This document shows, one piece after another, positions 20,188 through 28,368 of a DNA stretch of 64,000 nucleotides. The stretch comes from JAWKVD01 sp041398225 (lineage in GTDB: Bacteria; Pseudomonadota; Alphaproteobacteria; Caulobacterales; Hyphomonadaceae): the NCBI GenBank assembly GCA_041398225.1, contig JAWKVD010000016.1, positions 1-64,000 of the forward strand, given 5' to 3'. The notes beneath the pieces were generated by a model, which made no database searches, had not been told where the DNA came from, and was given only the letters and a program-made list of their open reading frames with translations. Both the position numbers and the translations under genes were made by a program. Position 1 is the stretch's first letter. The number at the start of each line of letters is the position of its first letter.

Positions 20188-20580
20188 TCACGGCCGCAAC
20201 CCGAAGAAACGCGGCCCGGACCATTTAACTCCGGTGATGGCCTCAGCGACGGCGCTCAACGAACGATAGCGCTGGCCGCGCCATTCGAAACCGCCGGCTA
20301 CGACGTCAACGATATGCTGAACGCCGTTCCATTCACGCACCAGCTGGGCGCCGGACGCAACTGACCGAACGGCCTTTCCGGCCGCATGCTGCTCCAGACG
20401 CCGACGGAGCGCGGGCGTAAGCCCGCCCTCCGCCTGCGCCTGTCGTTCATAGGCGATCAGCTGGCGCATTAAGTGCTGACCGGTCTTGGCTGGCGGAGGC
20501 GCGCCGAACCGGCGCGCCCATTCAGCGACAAGGTCTTCCCGCGTCGCGCGCGTCAGATCAGAGAGGTCAGCCGCGCTCAT
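20188..20580 (-). CDS. DUF2924 domain protein
   Basis: 130 residues. Its core RRRLEQHAAGKAVRSVASGAQLVREWNGVQHIVDVV and GFEWRGQRYRSLSAVAEAITG match the DUF2924 family found upstream of serine recombinases in alphaproteobacteria. Its start ATG overlaps the DUF3489 stop (ATGA), so the two are co-translated. It may help the recombinase bind or choose direction (inferred from context only). Confidence 0.8.
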   Translation of the reverse strand: MSAADLSDLTRATREDLVAEWARRFGAPPPAKTGQHLMRQLIAYERQAQAEGGLTPALRRRLEQHAAGKAVRSVASGAQLVREWNGVQHIVDVVAGGFEWRGQRYRSLSAVAEAITGVKWSGPRFFGLRP

Positions 20581-20834
20581 TGCCGGGCGCGACGTTTGCG
20601 ACCGGCCGTTTCCGGCTTGAACCGGTAGATGGAGGGCTCGCCCGGCTCTCCGGCGATACGCTCGATGGGAACGCCCCGCTTGCGCAGGCCAGTGAGCGCC
20701 GCCCGCACCGAATGTGGGAGCCACCCCATGGCTGCGGCCAGCGTTTCGACGCTGGCGCCCTCACCTTTGAGATGTTCGAGGAATTCCGCTTGTCGCGTGC
20801 CGGCCTTGACTGCAGTGATGGGTATGGACGTCAT
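20577..20834 (-). CDS. DUF3489 domain protein
   Basis: 85 residues from ATG 20834, with GGAGG seven bases upstream. It is a small winged-helix-like protein (KAGTRQAEFLEHLKGEGASVETLAAAMGW, then VRAALTGLRKRG, then a basic tail RKRRARQ). DUF3489 proteins head the DUF3489-DUF2924-recombinase operon. A DNA-binding role is likely but unproven. Confidence 0.8.
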   Translation of the reverse strand: MTSIPITAVKAGTRQAEFLEHLKGEGASVETLAAAMGWLPHSVRAALTGLRKRGVPIERIAGEPGEPSIYRFKPETAGRKRRARQ

Positions 20835-21045
20835 GATTTGCCTCCAGTTGACGAACGACGAACCAATCCGTCGTCCCACTGGCGCAAGCCCGGATCAGCC
20901 GGGCTCCATGCTCTATCGTCCGGCAAGGCGCAACGTCCGCCCATTCCCGACATTGCGCAGACGATGAGTCTCAGCGTCAAACTCCAATGGCCATGCATGA
21001 GGCGGCCAGTCAACTGGAAAGAAAGCCATCTTTGCCGTGTACCGA

Positions 21046-22524
21046 CTAGAATATGCGCCCATGATCATTGCGTGATTGGCGCGGACGCCGAGGCGGGCGT
21101 TGGCCGCGACTTGATGCGATCTGCTCAGGCATCCAGGCACCATGGGCCCATCTCACAAATTGGCTGATCGTGTCGACGATGTCGTCATGACGCGCCGACG
21201 GGAAACCCACGACTTCGCGGTGCAGATCATCAAACCCAGGCGCATTGCGGGCAAACTCGAACTTGTCTCCGTACAGTTGATCCAGCGCGATACCAAACCG
21301 CTCCGCCTTGCCGAGATCGGTGTTAGCCCACCTCACGTTGAAGTTTTCTCGCCGCAGATCGAAGCCCAAAGCCGGACCGACATTGGCGTATTCGATGACG
21401 AGGAGTTCTGCGCGCTGCTGGCGGGCGTGGGCGATCAACGTCGATTTAAGATCCGGATATTCGCACCGAAGCCGCAGAACGTGCGCCAATCGCCAGTTCG
21501 TTCCGTTGTAGGCCCATGTTGTGACGGCGCTATAGTCTGAGGTCGTGCTTGCACTGACGGCGGTGTCGATGCTCTGAGCGACGAATACTGTGTCCTCCTG
21601 AGCGAGCACCTTATCGACGATGCGGAGACGGCTCCAATCCGCCATCTGACCGCCGGATATTTGAGGGTCGAGGAGGTACTGCGCGTTGAACACCGTCGGC
21701 GTGAGCTCAAGCCTCAATCGATCCAGCTCGACCTGAGGAAACCTGGTCGGCGACAGAAGTTCGCCCTCCCGCCAAGCCCATTCGCGTTCGAGGTAGAGCG
21801 GCGACACGACATCACGATCGGCGATCGAGGGAAAGTTGAGGTGACGATACTGCCCGCCTTCAATCAGCTCCGAAACGAAGTCGTCTATGTGCAGGCGTTG
21901 TTGGACCGCGATCACACGACTTGACCTCGGATCGTTGAACCGCGTCATCGCCGTGCTGCGATAGAAGTCCTCCACCTGTTCGCGCATCGTTGCCGAAACG
22001 ACGTCGCCCGCTTTTATCAGGTCGTCCAGGACAAGGATGTCCACACCAATTCCGGTAAACGTTCCGCCTACGGTGACATAGCGAACAAAGCCGCCCGCCG
22101 GTGAGCGGAACTGATCTGCATGCCGCGTCACCTCAAGGCCGTCAAACAGGACGCGATATAGGTTCGATTGAACAACCCGCTCCAGTAGTCCTGCATGCTC
22201 CCTCGCCAATCCCTGAGAATAGACGGCGACCGCAATCTTGAGCCTAGGGTCGTGTCCGAGCGCAAAGGCCGGCAACATAACAGCGGCGCAGAAGGATTTC
22301 AGATGACGCGGCGGCATGGTGACCAGAAGCCGACGCTCCTCCTGATTGAAGACCTGCTGCAGGGCGAAGCAATAGGCTTCCACGTAGGGCTCCCTGACGA
22401 GGCGCTCGCCGCCATTGAGCATCTCGAAGAACACCGCCACGAACATATCGAGGCGCGCCCGCAACAGCCCACCGTTGCGGAGCATCTGCTCCGGCGCTTG
22501 AGATCCTAAAAAGCTATCCGTCAC
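21046..22524 (-). CDS. Phage terminase large subunit-like protein
   Basis: 492 residues. The ATPase half has a deviant Walker A (MPPRHLKSF, residues 70-78; usual PPRHGKS) and Walker B DILVLDDL. The C-terminal RNase H-like nuclease half shows Asp in AQSIDTAVSAS, Glu in LVIEYANVG and paired Asp in ARHDDIVD. TerL packages DNA into phage heads or gene-transfer particles. No portal, capsid or tail gene is present here, so this is a remnant or a satellite that borrows heads. It starts with GTG overlapping the DUF5681 stop. The last residues (RPPRRPRQSRND) are basic. Confidence 0.85.
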   Translation of the reverse strand: MTDSFLGSQAPEQMLRNGGLLRARLDMFVAVFFEMLNGGERLVREPYVEAYCFALQQVFNQEERRLLVTMPPRHLKSFCAAVMLPAFALGHDPRLKIAVAVYSQGLAREHAGLLERVVQSNLYRVLFDGLEVTRHADQFRSPAGGFVRYVTVGGTFTGIGVDILVLDDLIKAGDVVSATMREQVEDFYRSTAMTRFNDPRSSRVIAVQQRLHIDDFVSELIEGGQYRHLNFPSIADRDVVSPLYLEREWAWREGELLSPTRFPQVELDRLRLELTPTVFNAQYLLDPQISGGQMADWSRLRIVDKVLAQEDTVFVAQSIDTAVSASTTSDYSAVTTWAYNGTNWRLAHVLRLRCEYPDLKSTLIAHARQQRAELLVIEYANVGPALGFDLRRENFNVRWANTDLGKAERFGIALDQLYGDKFEFARNAPGFDDLHREVVGFPSARHDDIVDTISQFVRWAHGAWMPEQIASSRGQRPPRRPRQSRNDHGRIF

Positions 22525-23000
22525 CTATCCTCTCCACCCGGTTCATCTTCGCCTGTAGTCTCACGTTGGCCCGCAGCCTCACGCATCTGCTGCTCGTATT
22601 CGGCGTACAGCTGGTCCATAAGCTCCGTGTCGTAGAGGGCCGCTATCTCCTGTCCGTCTTGCGTCCGCGCGTCGCGCGCCTTGATGCAATCGAACACCGC
22701 CTTGCGCGCGCGGTGATCACCGCGAATGGCGTCGTTCACCGTACCTCTGATCACGGCCTCCTCCTTCGTGACGAGCATTTCCCTGCCGCCAATCGTGATC
22801 GGAATTTTTTCCTCGAGCTCCTTCTCCAGCGTGTGGCGCGCCTCAACCTTTTTGGGCCACCCCGTCAAGTTGCGCCGATTGTCAGCCATTCCCTGCCCAA
22901 ACTGCGTTTTGCGCGATCCCGGCGACCGACCGCGCATGTCCGGCTTGCCGGACTTTGTCCGACGCTGCACGTTGCTGCTAGGAGTAGATCGCTTTGCCAT
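22521..23000 (-). CDS. DUF5681 domain protein (terminase-associated)
   Basis: 159 residues from ATG 23000 with GGAGG five bases upstream. The N-terminal GKPDMRGRSPGSRKTQFG motif marks DUF5681, and a helical, acidic C-terminus follows (YAEYEQQMREAAGQ). DUF5681 genes usually lie next to terminase large subunits and may act as a small-terminase or DNA-binding adaptor. The stop overlaps the terL start. Confidence 0.75.
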   Translation of the reverse strand: MAKRSTPSSNVQRRTKSGKPDMRGRSPGSRKTQFGQGMADNRRNLTGWPKKVEARHTLEKELEEKIPITIGGREMLVTKEEAVIRGTVNDAIRGDHRARKAVFDCIKARDARTQDGQEIAALYDTELMDQLYAEYEQQMREAAGQRETTGEDEPGGEDR

Positions 23001-23010
23001 ACCCGCCTCC

Positions 23011-24420
23011 TTAGTGCTCACCGTTGGGCCGCGGACGCGGGCGACGACGCGGAGACTGGGGCTTGGCCTGAACGTCGGAGCGCTGCTGGCCGGTCGATCG
23101 GCGCCGCTCGATCAGGTCTTCGAAGGTCAATCCCGTCTCGACATGAATGGCTGCGCGGTCGAACTCACGCTGGTAACGGCGCAACATCGTCTCAACATAT
23201 CCGGGACTAATCTCGATTATACGGGCGAAGCGCCCCGTGCGCTGGGCGGCGATCAACGTCGTGCCGGACCCACCGAACAGATCCAGCACCAGATCCTTGC
23301 GCTTGGTGCAGTCCAAAATAACGTCCGCGATCAGCGCCGTCGGCTTGACGGTCGGATGCATGGCAAGATCGCTGTCCCGCGTACGACCGAAGGCGTTGGC
23401 GCCAGCGTATTCCCAGACGTTCGTGCGATTGCGACCGAACCGCCCCAATTGGACGTTGTTTCGGTGCTGCGCGCCTGGCTTGCGGAAAACGCCGACGAGT
23501 TCGTGTTGGCTCCGATAAAAGGACCCCATGCCTGAGTTGGACTTCACGAAAACCGCGATATTGATGAGCTCCAGGCCAATCTCATGAGCAGCGGTCAACA
23601 ACAGGCGTACGCTTCGCCAATCGATGAAAAAATAAACCAGTGCGCCGGGCGAAGCCGCAGCCTTCGCTATCTCAAGTCCCTGCTCGAGAAACGCCACGAA
23701 CTGCTCGTCTGACATTTCTCCACTCGCCATTGCGAATTCCGAATGGCGGCGCCCGTTCCTGCATAAGACATGTCCGTTGACGGGAACGTTGTAAGGCGGG
23801 TCCGTAATGATCGCTGCAACTTCACCGGGAACGCAAATTTGGGAGATGGCGCTCGGATCAAGCGCATCACCACAGAACACTTCATGGCCGTCGATCTCGA
23901 ACTTATCGCCAAGCTGAAGTAGGCTATCGGAAGGCGGATCAGAAGGCGTTTCCTCACCGCCCATTGTACCGGGGTACAAAATGAGATCCGCTTCCGCGAC
24001 CTCAAATCCGAGCGCGTCGAAGCCGATGTCGAGATCCTCGGCGAGCACGAAAACATCGCGCAGCGCCTCTTCATCCCACGCCCCCAACTCAGCGAGCCGG
24101 TTGTCGGCCACCCGGTAGACCTCCAGCTCTTCGCGGGAGAGGTGCATTACCCGAATAGCCGGCAAAGTCTTCAGCCCAAGACGACGGGCGGCCAGGACCC
24201 GCGCAACACCGCAGACAACGTTTTCGTCGGCGTCGAGCACGATCGGCACGACCGGCCCGAACCGTTCGAGGGAGGCGGCCAGGCACTGGATTTTCCGCTC
24301 GGAGTGCCTCCGAACCTGACGGTTTGGCAGCTTAGCTCGAGCAAGGTCGAAATTCTCTGGGACCCGCCCTCTTTCCTGCGCGTCGCTCGACGCAGAACGC
24401 CTACGGTTTGCCTTCGCCAT
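23011..24420 (-). CDS. ParB-domain DNA methyltransferase
   Basis: 469 residues. Residues 30-120 are a ParB/sulfiredoxin-like N-terminal domain (RRHSERKIQCLAASLERFGPV, ending VADNRLAELGAWD). A DNA amino-methyltransferase follows, with catalytic DPPY at residues 207-210 and the AdoMet motif DLFGGSGTTLIAAQRTGR near the C-terminus, so it is an N6-adenine or N4-cytosine enzyme. No restriction gene is adjacent. Orphan enzymes of this kind are typical of phages and mobile elements, where they protect DNA or regulate genes. It is first in the operon with DUF5681 and terL. Confidence 0.85.
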   Translation of the reverse strand: MAKANRRRSASSDAQERGRVPENFDLARAKLPNRQVRRHSERKIQCLAASLERFGPVVPIVLDADENVVCGVARVLAARRLGLKTLPAIRVMHLSREELEVYRVADNRLAELGAWDEEALRDVFVLAEDLDIGFDALGFEVAEADLILYPGTMGGEETPSDPPSDSLLQLGDKFEIDGHEVFCGDALDPSAISQICVPGEVAAIITDPPYNVPVNGHVLCRNGRRHSEFAMASGEMSDEQFVAFLEQGLEIAKAAASPGALVYFFIDWRSVRLLLTAAHEIGLELINIAVFVKSNSGMGSFYRSQHELVGVFRKPGAQHRNNVQLGRFGRNRTNVWEYAGANAFGRTRDSDLAMHPTVKPTALIADVILDCTKRKDLVLDLFGGSGTTLIAAQRTGRFARIIEISPGYVETMLRRYQREFDRAAIHVETGLTFEDLIERRRSTGQQRSDVQAKPQSPRRRPRPRPNGEH

Positions 24421-24966
24421 ACCTTCACCTCGCACGCCTTTCTTGCCTCGCCCCCTAGGAAGCGAGATCATCCATCGTCATTTTCCTCTTCAAATTCCCC
24501 GCTAGAGCGGCGCGCGTAACCACGCCGACTGTTCCGCGGAACCGTCCATTCAATCTCACCCAAGTAGAATTTATCGTACGAAGCGAATAAATCAAATACC
24601 TTTTTGCAAAAATATATTTTATACCCCCGGTACACAGCAGAATACTTTTTGTACCGCCGGTGCACGAAGACAAAACAACCAGAATGCATCTATTGCGGAT
24701 TGTTTTTGTTTTGAGTTGGGAAATACATAAATGTTTTCAAGGGTCTGCATCGCGCGCCAAAACAACCAAGTGCGGTTGGTCCAGCACATATCGTCACAGC
24801 CGGCGCCACATTCCGGAGATCACGCCGCCGCGAACCGCGCGTACACGTCGTGATTCGATCTGGGCGATTCCACAAATTATTTCGGGGAGAGCGCCAAGCG
24901 GTGTGATGAGGGCTGGACTGCTCGGGCCCAATGAGCGTCAGTCCTGGTCGTAGTCGGAGGCCAGAC
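24421..24966. other. AT-rich intergenic region before the methyltransferase operon
   Basis: About 545 bases and clearly the most AT-rich part of the window (24540-24740). It holds the tandem repeat listed separately and likely promoters for the leftward operon and the small rightward gene. I see no convincing gene. Confidence 0.5.
24611..24670. repeat. Two 30-base direct repeats with embedded dyads, candidate operator
   Basis: The units at 24611-24640 and 24641-24670 both read AATAnnTTTTnTACCnCCGGTnCACnnnnn and are adjacent. Each contains an inverted repeat: TATACC-N3-GGTACA (24620-24634) and TGTACC-N3-GGTGCA (24650-24664), exactly 30 bases apart (about three helical turns). A similar TGTACC-N2-GGTACA lies inside the methyltransferase gene at 23965-23978. 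Confidence 0.6.
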
Positions 24967-25173
24967 ATGCAATCACCGCCCCAATCAACAGCGATCGAAT
25001 TGCTTCGAACGATCATGATTGAGGAAATCGAGGCGTTGCACGATCAGGCGATCATATCGTGGCCGAGCAATCCTTCACTTGCCGAATCTTGGCTGACTCA
25101 GATGCGCCAGACATGCGATCGCCTCGCCAGTCTCGGCGCCGCCCTTCAACTGGTTGCTCTCCACGAAGACTGA
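24967..25173 (+). CDS. Small hypothetical protein
   Basis: 68 residues from ATG 24967, with GGAGG six bases upstream. It is helical and acidic (TIMIEEIEALHDQAIISWPSNP, then WLTQMRQTCDRLASLGAALQL). The good ribosome site and amphipathic sequence favour a real gene. No family is recognised. It is divergent from the methyltransferase operon. Confidence 0.5.
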   Translation: MQSPPQSTAIELLRTIMIEEIEALHDQAIISWPSNPSLAESWLTQMRQTCDRLASLGAALQLVALHED

Positions 25174-25404
25174 CCTCGTTCCCACGCAACGTTCGCGGCG
25201 AAAGGCGATGGTATGCCCACACGTTCGCGCTCAAGGCGCTCCTCGCCCCAACCGAACTCGCCTTCCACCAAGCGCCTAAGGCGCCGGGCAGCGATAGACG
25301 CGGGACACTCGAGATTTGCTGCCGCGCTGGAGCATTTGGGAGACCTCCATAGGCACGAGTTGTGCGGAAAATGCCTCCCCAAATGCCCAGGTTAGGCTGG
25401 AACC

Positions 25405-26001
25405 CTAACGATAGACGGCGTCGATGTCCGTCTTGGCTATGCGTCCTTCGCCAAGCTTCTTGAGAAGGTCCCGTAAGATACGGGCGTTCTCCGGCGTGAA
25501 CGTCATCGTGCGATCCGAACATGTCCCCACCGCGCAGGTCTCGATCACCAGATACTGGTTCTGGGCGTTGCCGCTATAGAGCTTGAACCGCATCTCAATT
25601 GTTCCGCCCTGCCCCCAGGTCCGGGTCCGCCCAACTTCACGTTCCAGCTGGTCACCCCGCTCGGTCGCGAGCTGCGCCCATTCAAGATACTTGTCGATCA
25701 GGCCGACGTAGTCCGCCGCAAAACGCTTGTCGAAGAACATGACGTAGTCCATCGCCACGCCAAGGGTTGCGTCATACCCCGACCCGTAGTCATCCATCTG
25801 CACCTTGAGCACGGTCTGGCCGTCCGACATCGTCGCAAGCGAGACAAATGTCGGCCGCTCCATATACCGGCTGGCCACATCGTTGAATTCGCTCGCCGCC
25901 AGAGGCGTCGATATCCGGCTTTCCTCCGATATCGTCGTGCAGCCCGCAGCAGCCGCCAGGACAATGGCTACGGCCATCGTTTTCTCCCAAAACCTCGTCA
26001 T
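25405..26001 (-). CDS. Lipoprotein of unknown function
   Basis: 198 residues. The signal peptide has a lipobox (AAAGC, residues 17-21), predicting a lipid anchor. The body is a mixed alpha/beta region (PTFVSLATMSDGQTVLKVQMDDYGSGYDATLGVAMDYVMFFD) ending in a helical tail. The Cys pair in ETCAVGTCSDR could form a disulfide. No family is recognised. It stands alone. Confidence 0.55.
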   Translation of the reverse strand: MTRFWEKTMAVAIVLAAAAGCTTISEESRISTPLAASEFNDVASRYMERPTFVSLATMSDGQTVLKVQMDDYGSGYDATLGVAMDYVMFFDKRFAADYVGLIDKYLEWAQLATERGDQLEREVGRTRTWGQGGTIEMRFKLYSGNAQNQYLVIETCAVGTCSDRTMTFTPENARILRDLLKKLGEGRIAKTDIDAVYR

Positions 26002-26136
26002 TCCGTTCTCCCCTCAAGTTTCGGGCGCTCAAGTGTAATGCATCCTATAAGTCTCACCCTTGCGCACATGTCATCCATGGGGACGTGACGCAGTCAACCC
26101 AAAATGAGACTCATCGTCTGTAGAACAAACGTCTGC

Positions 26137-26157
26137 ATGACCGCCTTGCTCGGTCAT
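26137..26157. promoter_or_regulatory. Inverted repeat overlapping the XRE regulator start
   Basis: ATGACCG (26137-26143) and CGGTCAT (26151-26157) form a perfect 7-base dyad with a 7-base spacer. The right arm overlaps the start codon of the HTH gene. This placement suggests autorepression. Confidence 0.5.
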
Positions 26158-26359
26158 GGACATCCGCAAGCGCCTCGGCGCCAATCTCAAACACTACCGC
26201 GAGCAGGCAGAACTCAGTCAGGAGGCCCTGGCGGACGTCGCCGGGCTCCACCGCACCTACATCTCCGGCGTCGAGCGCGGCGTACGAAATCCCACCATCA
26301 CCGTGGTCGAGAAGATCGCCAAAGCCCTCAAGCTCAAAGCCTGGCAGTTGCTGGAGTAG
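26156..26359 (+). CDS. XRE-family HTH regulator
   Basis: 67 residues, essentially one Cro/CI-type HTH domain (LGANLKHYREQAELSQEALAD, LHRTYISGVERGVRNPTITV, VVEKIAKALKLKAWQLLE). Small stand-alone regulators of this type commonly sit on mobile elements and control a neighbour. The dyad over its own start suggests autoregulation. Its target is not evident. Confidence 0.85.
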   Translation: MDIRKRLGANLKHYREQAELSQEALADVAGLHRTYISGVERGVRNPTITVVEKIAKALKLKAWQLLE

Positions 26360-26603
26360 CCCGTCAGCCGCTGAGATACCGGACAGGCGCTCCAGACCTA
26401 GCCGAGAGCGCCTCTGAGTTTGAGATCACGTGAGCTCCAAAGGTCGTAAAGCTGCCGGACCAGAAGAATCTGGGTCAGGACCATCGAAACACGGAGTCCA
26501 ACGCTAGGCCGCGCCACCTCGGCGGGACCGATCAACTACCATGGGCAAGCCAGCAGAAAGTGACGAGCACGAACGCCATTGGCTCGATCAAACAGCGAGC
26601 GCG

Positions 26604-27179
26604 CTATGGCGCCACCCCAAGCTTCAGCAACGTCGCCGTGTCCATATAACCGGTCTGTGGCAATGCGTGGTCTGCTTGATAAGCGCGCAAGGCCGCTTGC
26701 GTCTTTGTATTCAGCACGCCCGTCATCGGCCCAGGATCATAGCCTTTCGCATAGAGCGCCAACTGCACCATCTTGATCTTCTCAGCTAGCTCGGTGGTGG
26801 TAAGCGCTCGCCCGCTGTTTGACGGCGTCCTTGGCGTGAGTAACGGCTGAGCTGGCGATGTGGAGGGCGCCGGTGGCGGTGGCGGTGGCGGCGGGGAGTA
26901 CGCTGGCGCAGTATAGCTACCCCCAGATCCAGAATAGTGTGAGCTATGCGACCTATGACTGGAGTGACTTCTGTGGCTGGAGTGACTTCGGTGTTGAGCA
27001 AGCTGTAAAAGCGCCCCTCGGCTACGAGGATCGCTGAACACCGAAAGATCCTCCGTGTGATCCGAACCGGCGAGCCCTAGATCGTTGCTCGGCGCCGCCA
27101 ACGCCTCCGGCGTCACTGCGAGTAAACTCGCACTGGTCGTCAGCCCGAATAGACTCGTAAGTCGTTCACGCCACCCCAT
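26604..27179 (-). CDS. hxsA: His-Xaa-Ser repeat protein HxsA
   Basis: 191 residues from ATG 27179, behind GGAGGAGG. A signal peptide (residues 1-29) is followed by seven tandem His-Xaa-Ser triplets (residues 63-83; HRS and HSS alternating, last HYS), a proline-rich linker and a C-terminal peptidoglycan-binding domain (QLALYAKGYDPGPMTGVLN, TQAALRAYQADH). HxsA is the presumed substrate of the radical-SAM maturases HxsB and HxsC, which are encoded upstream and overlap it by 14 bases. The product is probably exported and cell-wall associated. The chemical modification is unknown for the family. Confidence 0.85.
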   Translation of the reverse strand: MGWRERLTSLFGLTTSASLLAVTPEALAAPSNDLGLAGSDHTEDLSVFSDPRSRGALLQLAQHRSHSSHRSHSSHRSHSSHYSGSGGSYTAPAYSPPPPPPPPAPSTSPAQPLLTPRTPSNSGRALTTTELAEKIKMVQLALYAKGYDPGPMTGVLNTKTQAALRAYQADHALPQTGYMDTATLLKLGVAP

Positions 27180-28368
27180 ATCGAGATACCTCCTCCCCCT
27201 TAGAGCTTCCCGATCCGGTGATCGGTGCAATCGCACGGCTTCTCCACTGAGGCCCCGCCGACGCAAAGAAACCGGAGCAAGCGTCCCTTACCGAACACGT
27301 CCGGCATTGCGGCGCATCTCGATTTTTCCAGTCTGAAATTGACGCTCGAGCAAAGGGCCAAAGATCTGATCGCAAGACACAAAGCGGCAAGTTGTAGATA
27401 GAGACGCTCATGCCACGCAGCGCCAGATGATGGACCGCATCACAGAGCGGCGCCTGATAGTCAGCAGGATCAATCCAAAGTCGGTCCCGATTCATCTTGG
27501 CGAAGCCCATTGGCTCCAATCCCATGAACGCCACATGCTCCACAAAAGGCATCCTACGGTAGATGTAGGACGCGAGCTGCGGAAGCCGCGGTATGCTCAA
27601 TGCGTGCAACACGATGCGTATCTCCACGCGAGCGCGACGCTTGGCTAGCTCGTAGAGACCCGACATAGTCTCGCCAAACGCCCCAACGCCGCCAACAATC
27701 TCATCGTGAAGCGCTGCAATATCTGCGTAGATTGGGACCGCCCAGACCGCTTGATCTCCAGCGGAAGCGCATAGCATGTCCGCCAACCCCGCGTCCGAGA
27801 ACAAACGACCGTTGGTAAGAGTATGAAGAAGCGTGTTCGGCAGTCGTTGACGGGCATGATCGATCAGATATGCGAGATCTTCACGAAGCAGCGTCGGCTC
27901 TCCACCCGTAATGCCGAGCTGCGGCTCGTCTACGTCAACGAGATCAATGAGTGCATGAAGTTCATCCAACCGCCATCGGTCACTTTCATTCCGCGGCGGT
28001 TGCGAGCACATCAAACACAACGAATTACATTGTTCCGTGACAAACAAGGCGTTGGCGTTACTCCCTCTCCGATAAAGTACAGATACGAGCGTACTGCCGG
28101 GACGCAGCCGGACCACATCGCCAGGCCGAACGACATCAGGATGTCTCAGGTCATCTATCCGGACAGCCGCGGCGCCCTCAGTCGCCCGCATCTGCTCCTT
28201 CAATGTGGGAGAGTCGTCACTCCCCTTCAGGACTAGCACATTGCATGAATCATAGCGGTCAGCCTTTGCCTCGTCAGGGGCAAGAACTTTAAAGACCCGC
28301 ACACGATCAACACCGGTGACAGCTGCGTGCGTATAAAGGGCGGGCGCCGACCTCAATGTTCGACCCAT
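27166..28368 (-). CDS. hxsC: His-Xaa-Ser system radical SAM maturase HxsC
   Basis: 400 residues. The radical-SAM CxxxCxxC motif is at residues 114-121 (CNSLCLMC), followed by GITGGEPTLLRE and LHTLTNGRLFSD, typical of peptide-modifying enzymes. C-terminal cysteines (QCRTCSVRDACSGFF) are likely auxiliary-cluster ligands. It should bind a 4Fe-4S cluster and AdoMet and modify the His-Xaa-Ser repeats of HxsA. It overlaps hxsB by 16 bases and hxsA by 14. Confidence 0.85.
   Translation of the reverse strand: MGRTLRSAPALYTHAAVTGVDRVRVFKVLAPDEAKADRYDSCNVLVLKGSDDSPTLKEQMRATEGAAAVRIDDLRHPDVVRPGDVVRLRPGSTLVSVLYRRGSNANALFVTEQCNSLCLMCSQPPRNESDRWRLDELHALIDLVDVDEPQLGITGGEPTLLREDLAYLIDHARQRLPNTLLHTLTNGRLFSDAGLADMLCASAGDQAVWAVPIYADIAALHDEIVGGVGAFGETMSGLYELAKRRARVEIRIVLHALSIPRLPQLASYIYRRMPFVEHVAFMGLEPMGFAKMNRDRLWIDPADYQAPLCDAVHHLALRGMSVSIYNLPLCVLRSDLWPFARASISDWKNRDAPQCRTCSVRDACSGFFASAGPQWRSRAIAPITGSGSSKGEEVSRYGVA

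Noticed and set aside
24455..24673. 72-codon reverse frame with repeated CTGG peptides
   Set aside because: The peptide repeat is simply the 30-base DNA repeat read in frame; AT-rich promoter region.
25213..25395. 60-codon forward frame ending in CGKCLPKCPG
   Set aside because: The Cys pattern is tempting, but the first half is a low-complexity Arg/Ser stretch with no family match; kept out for lack of support.
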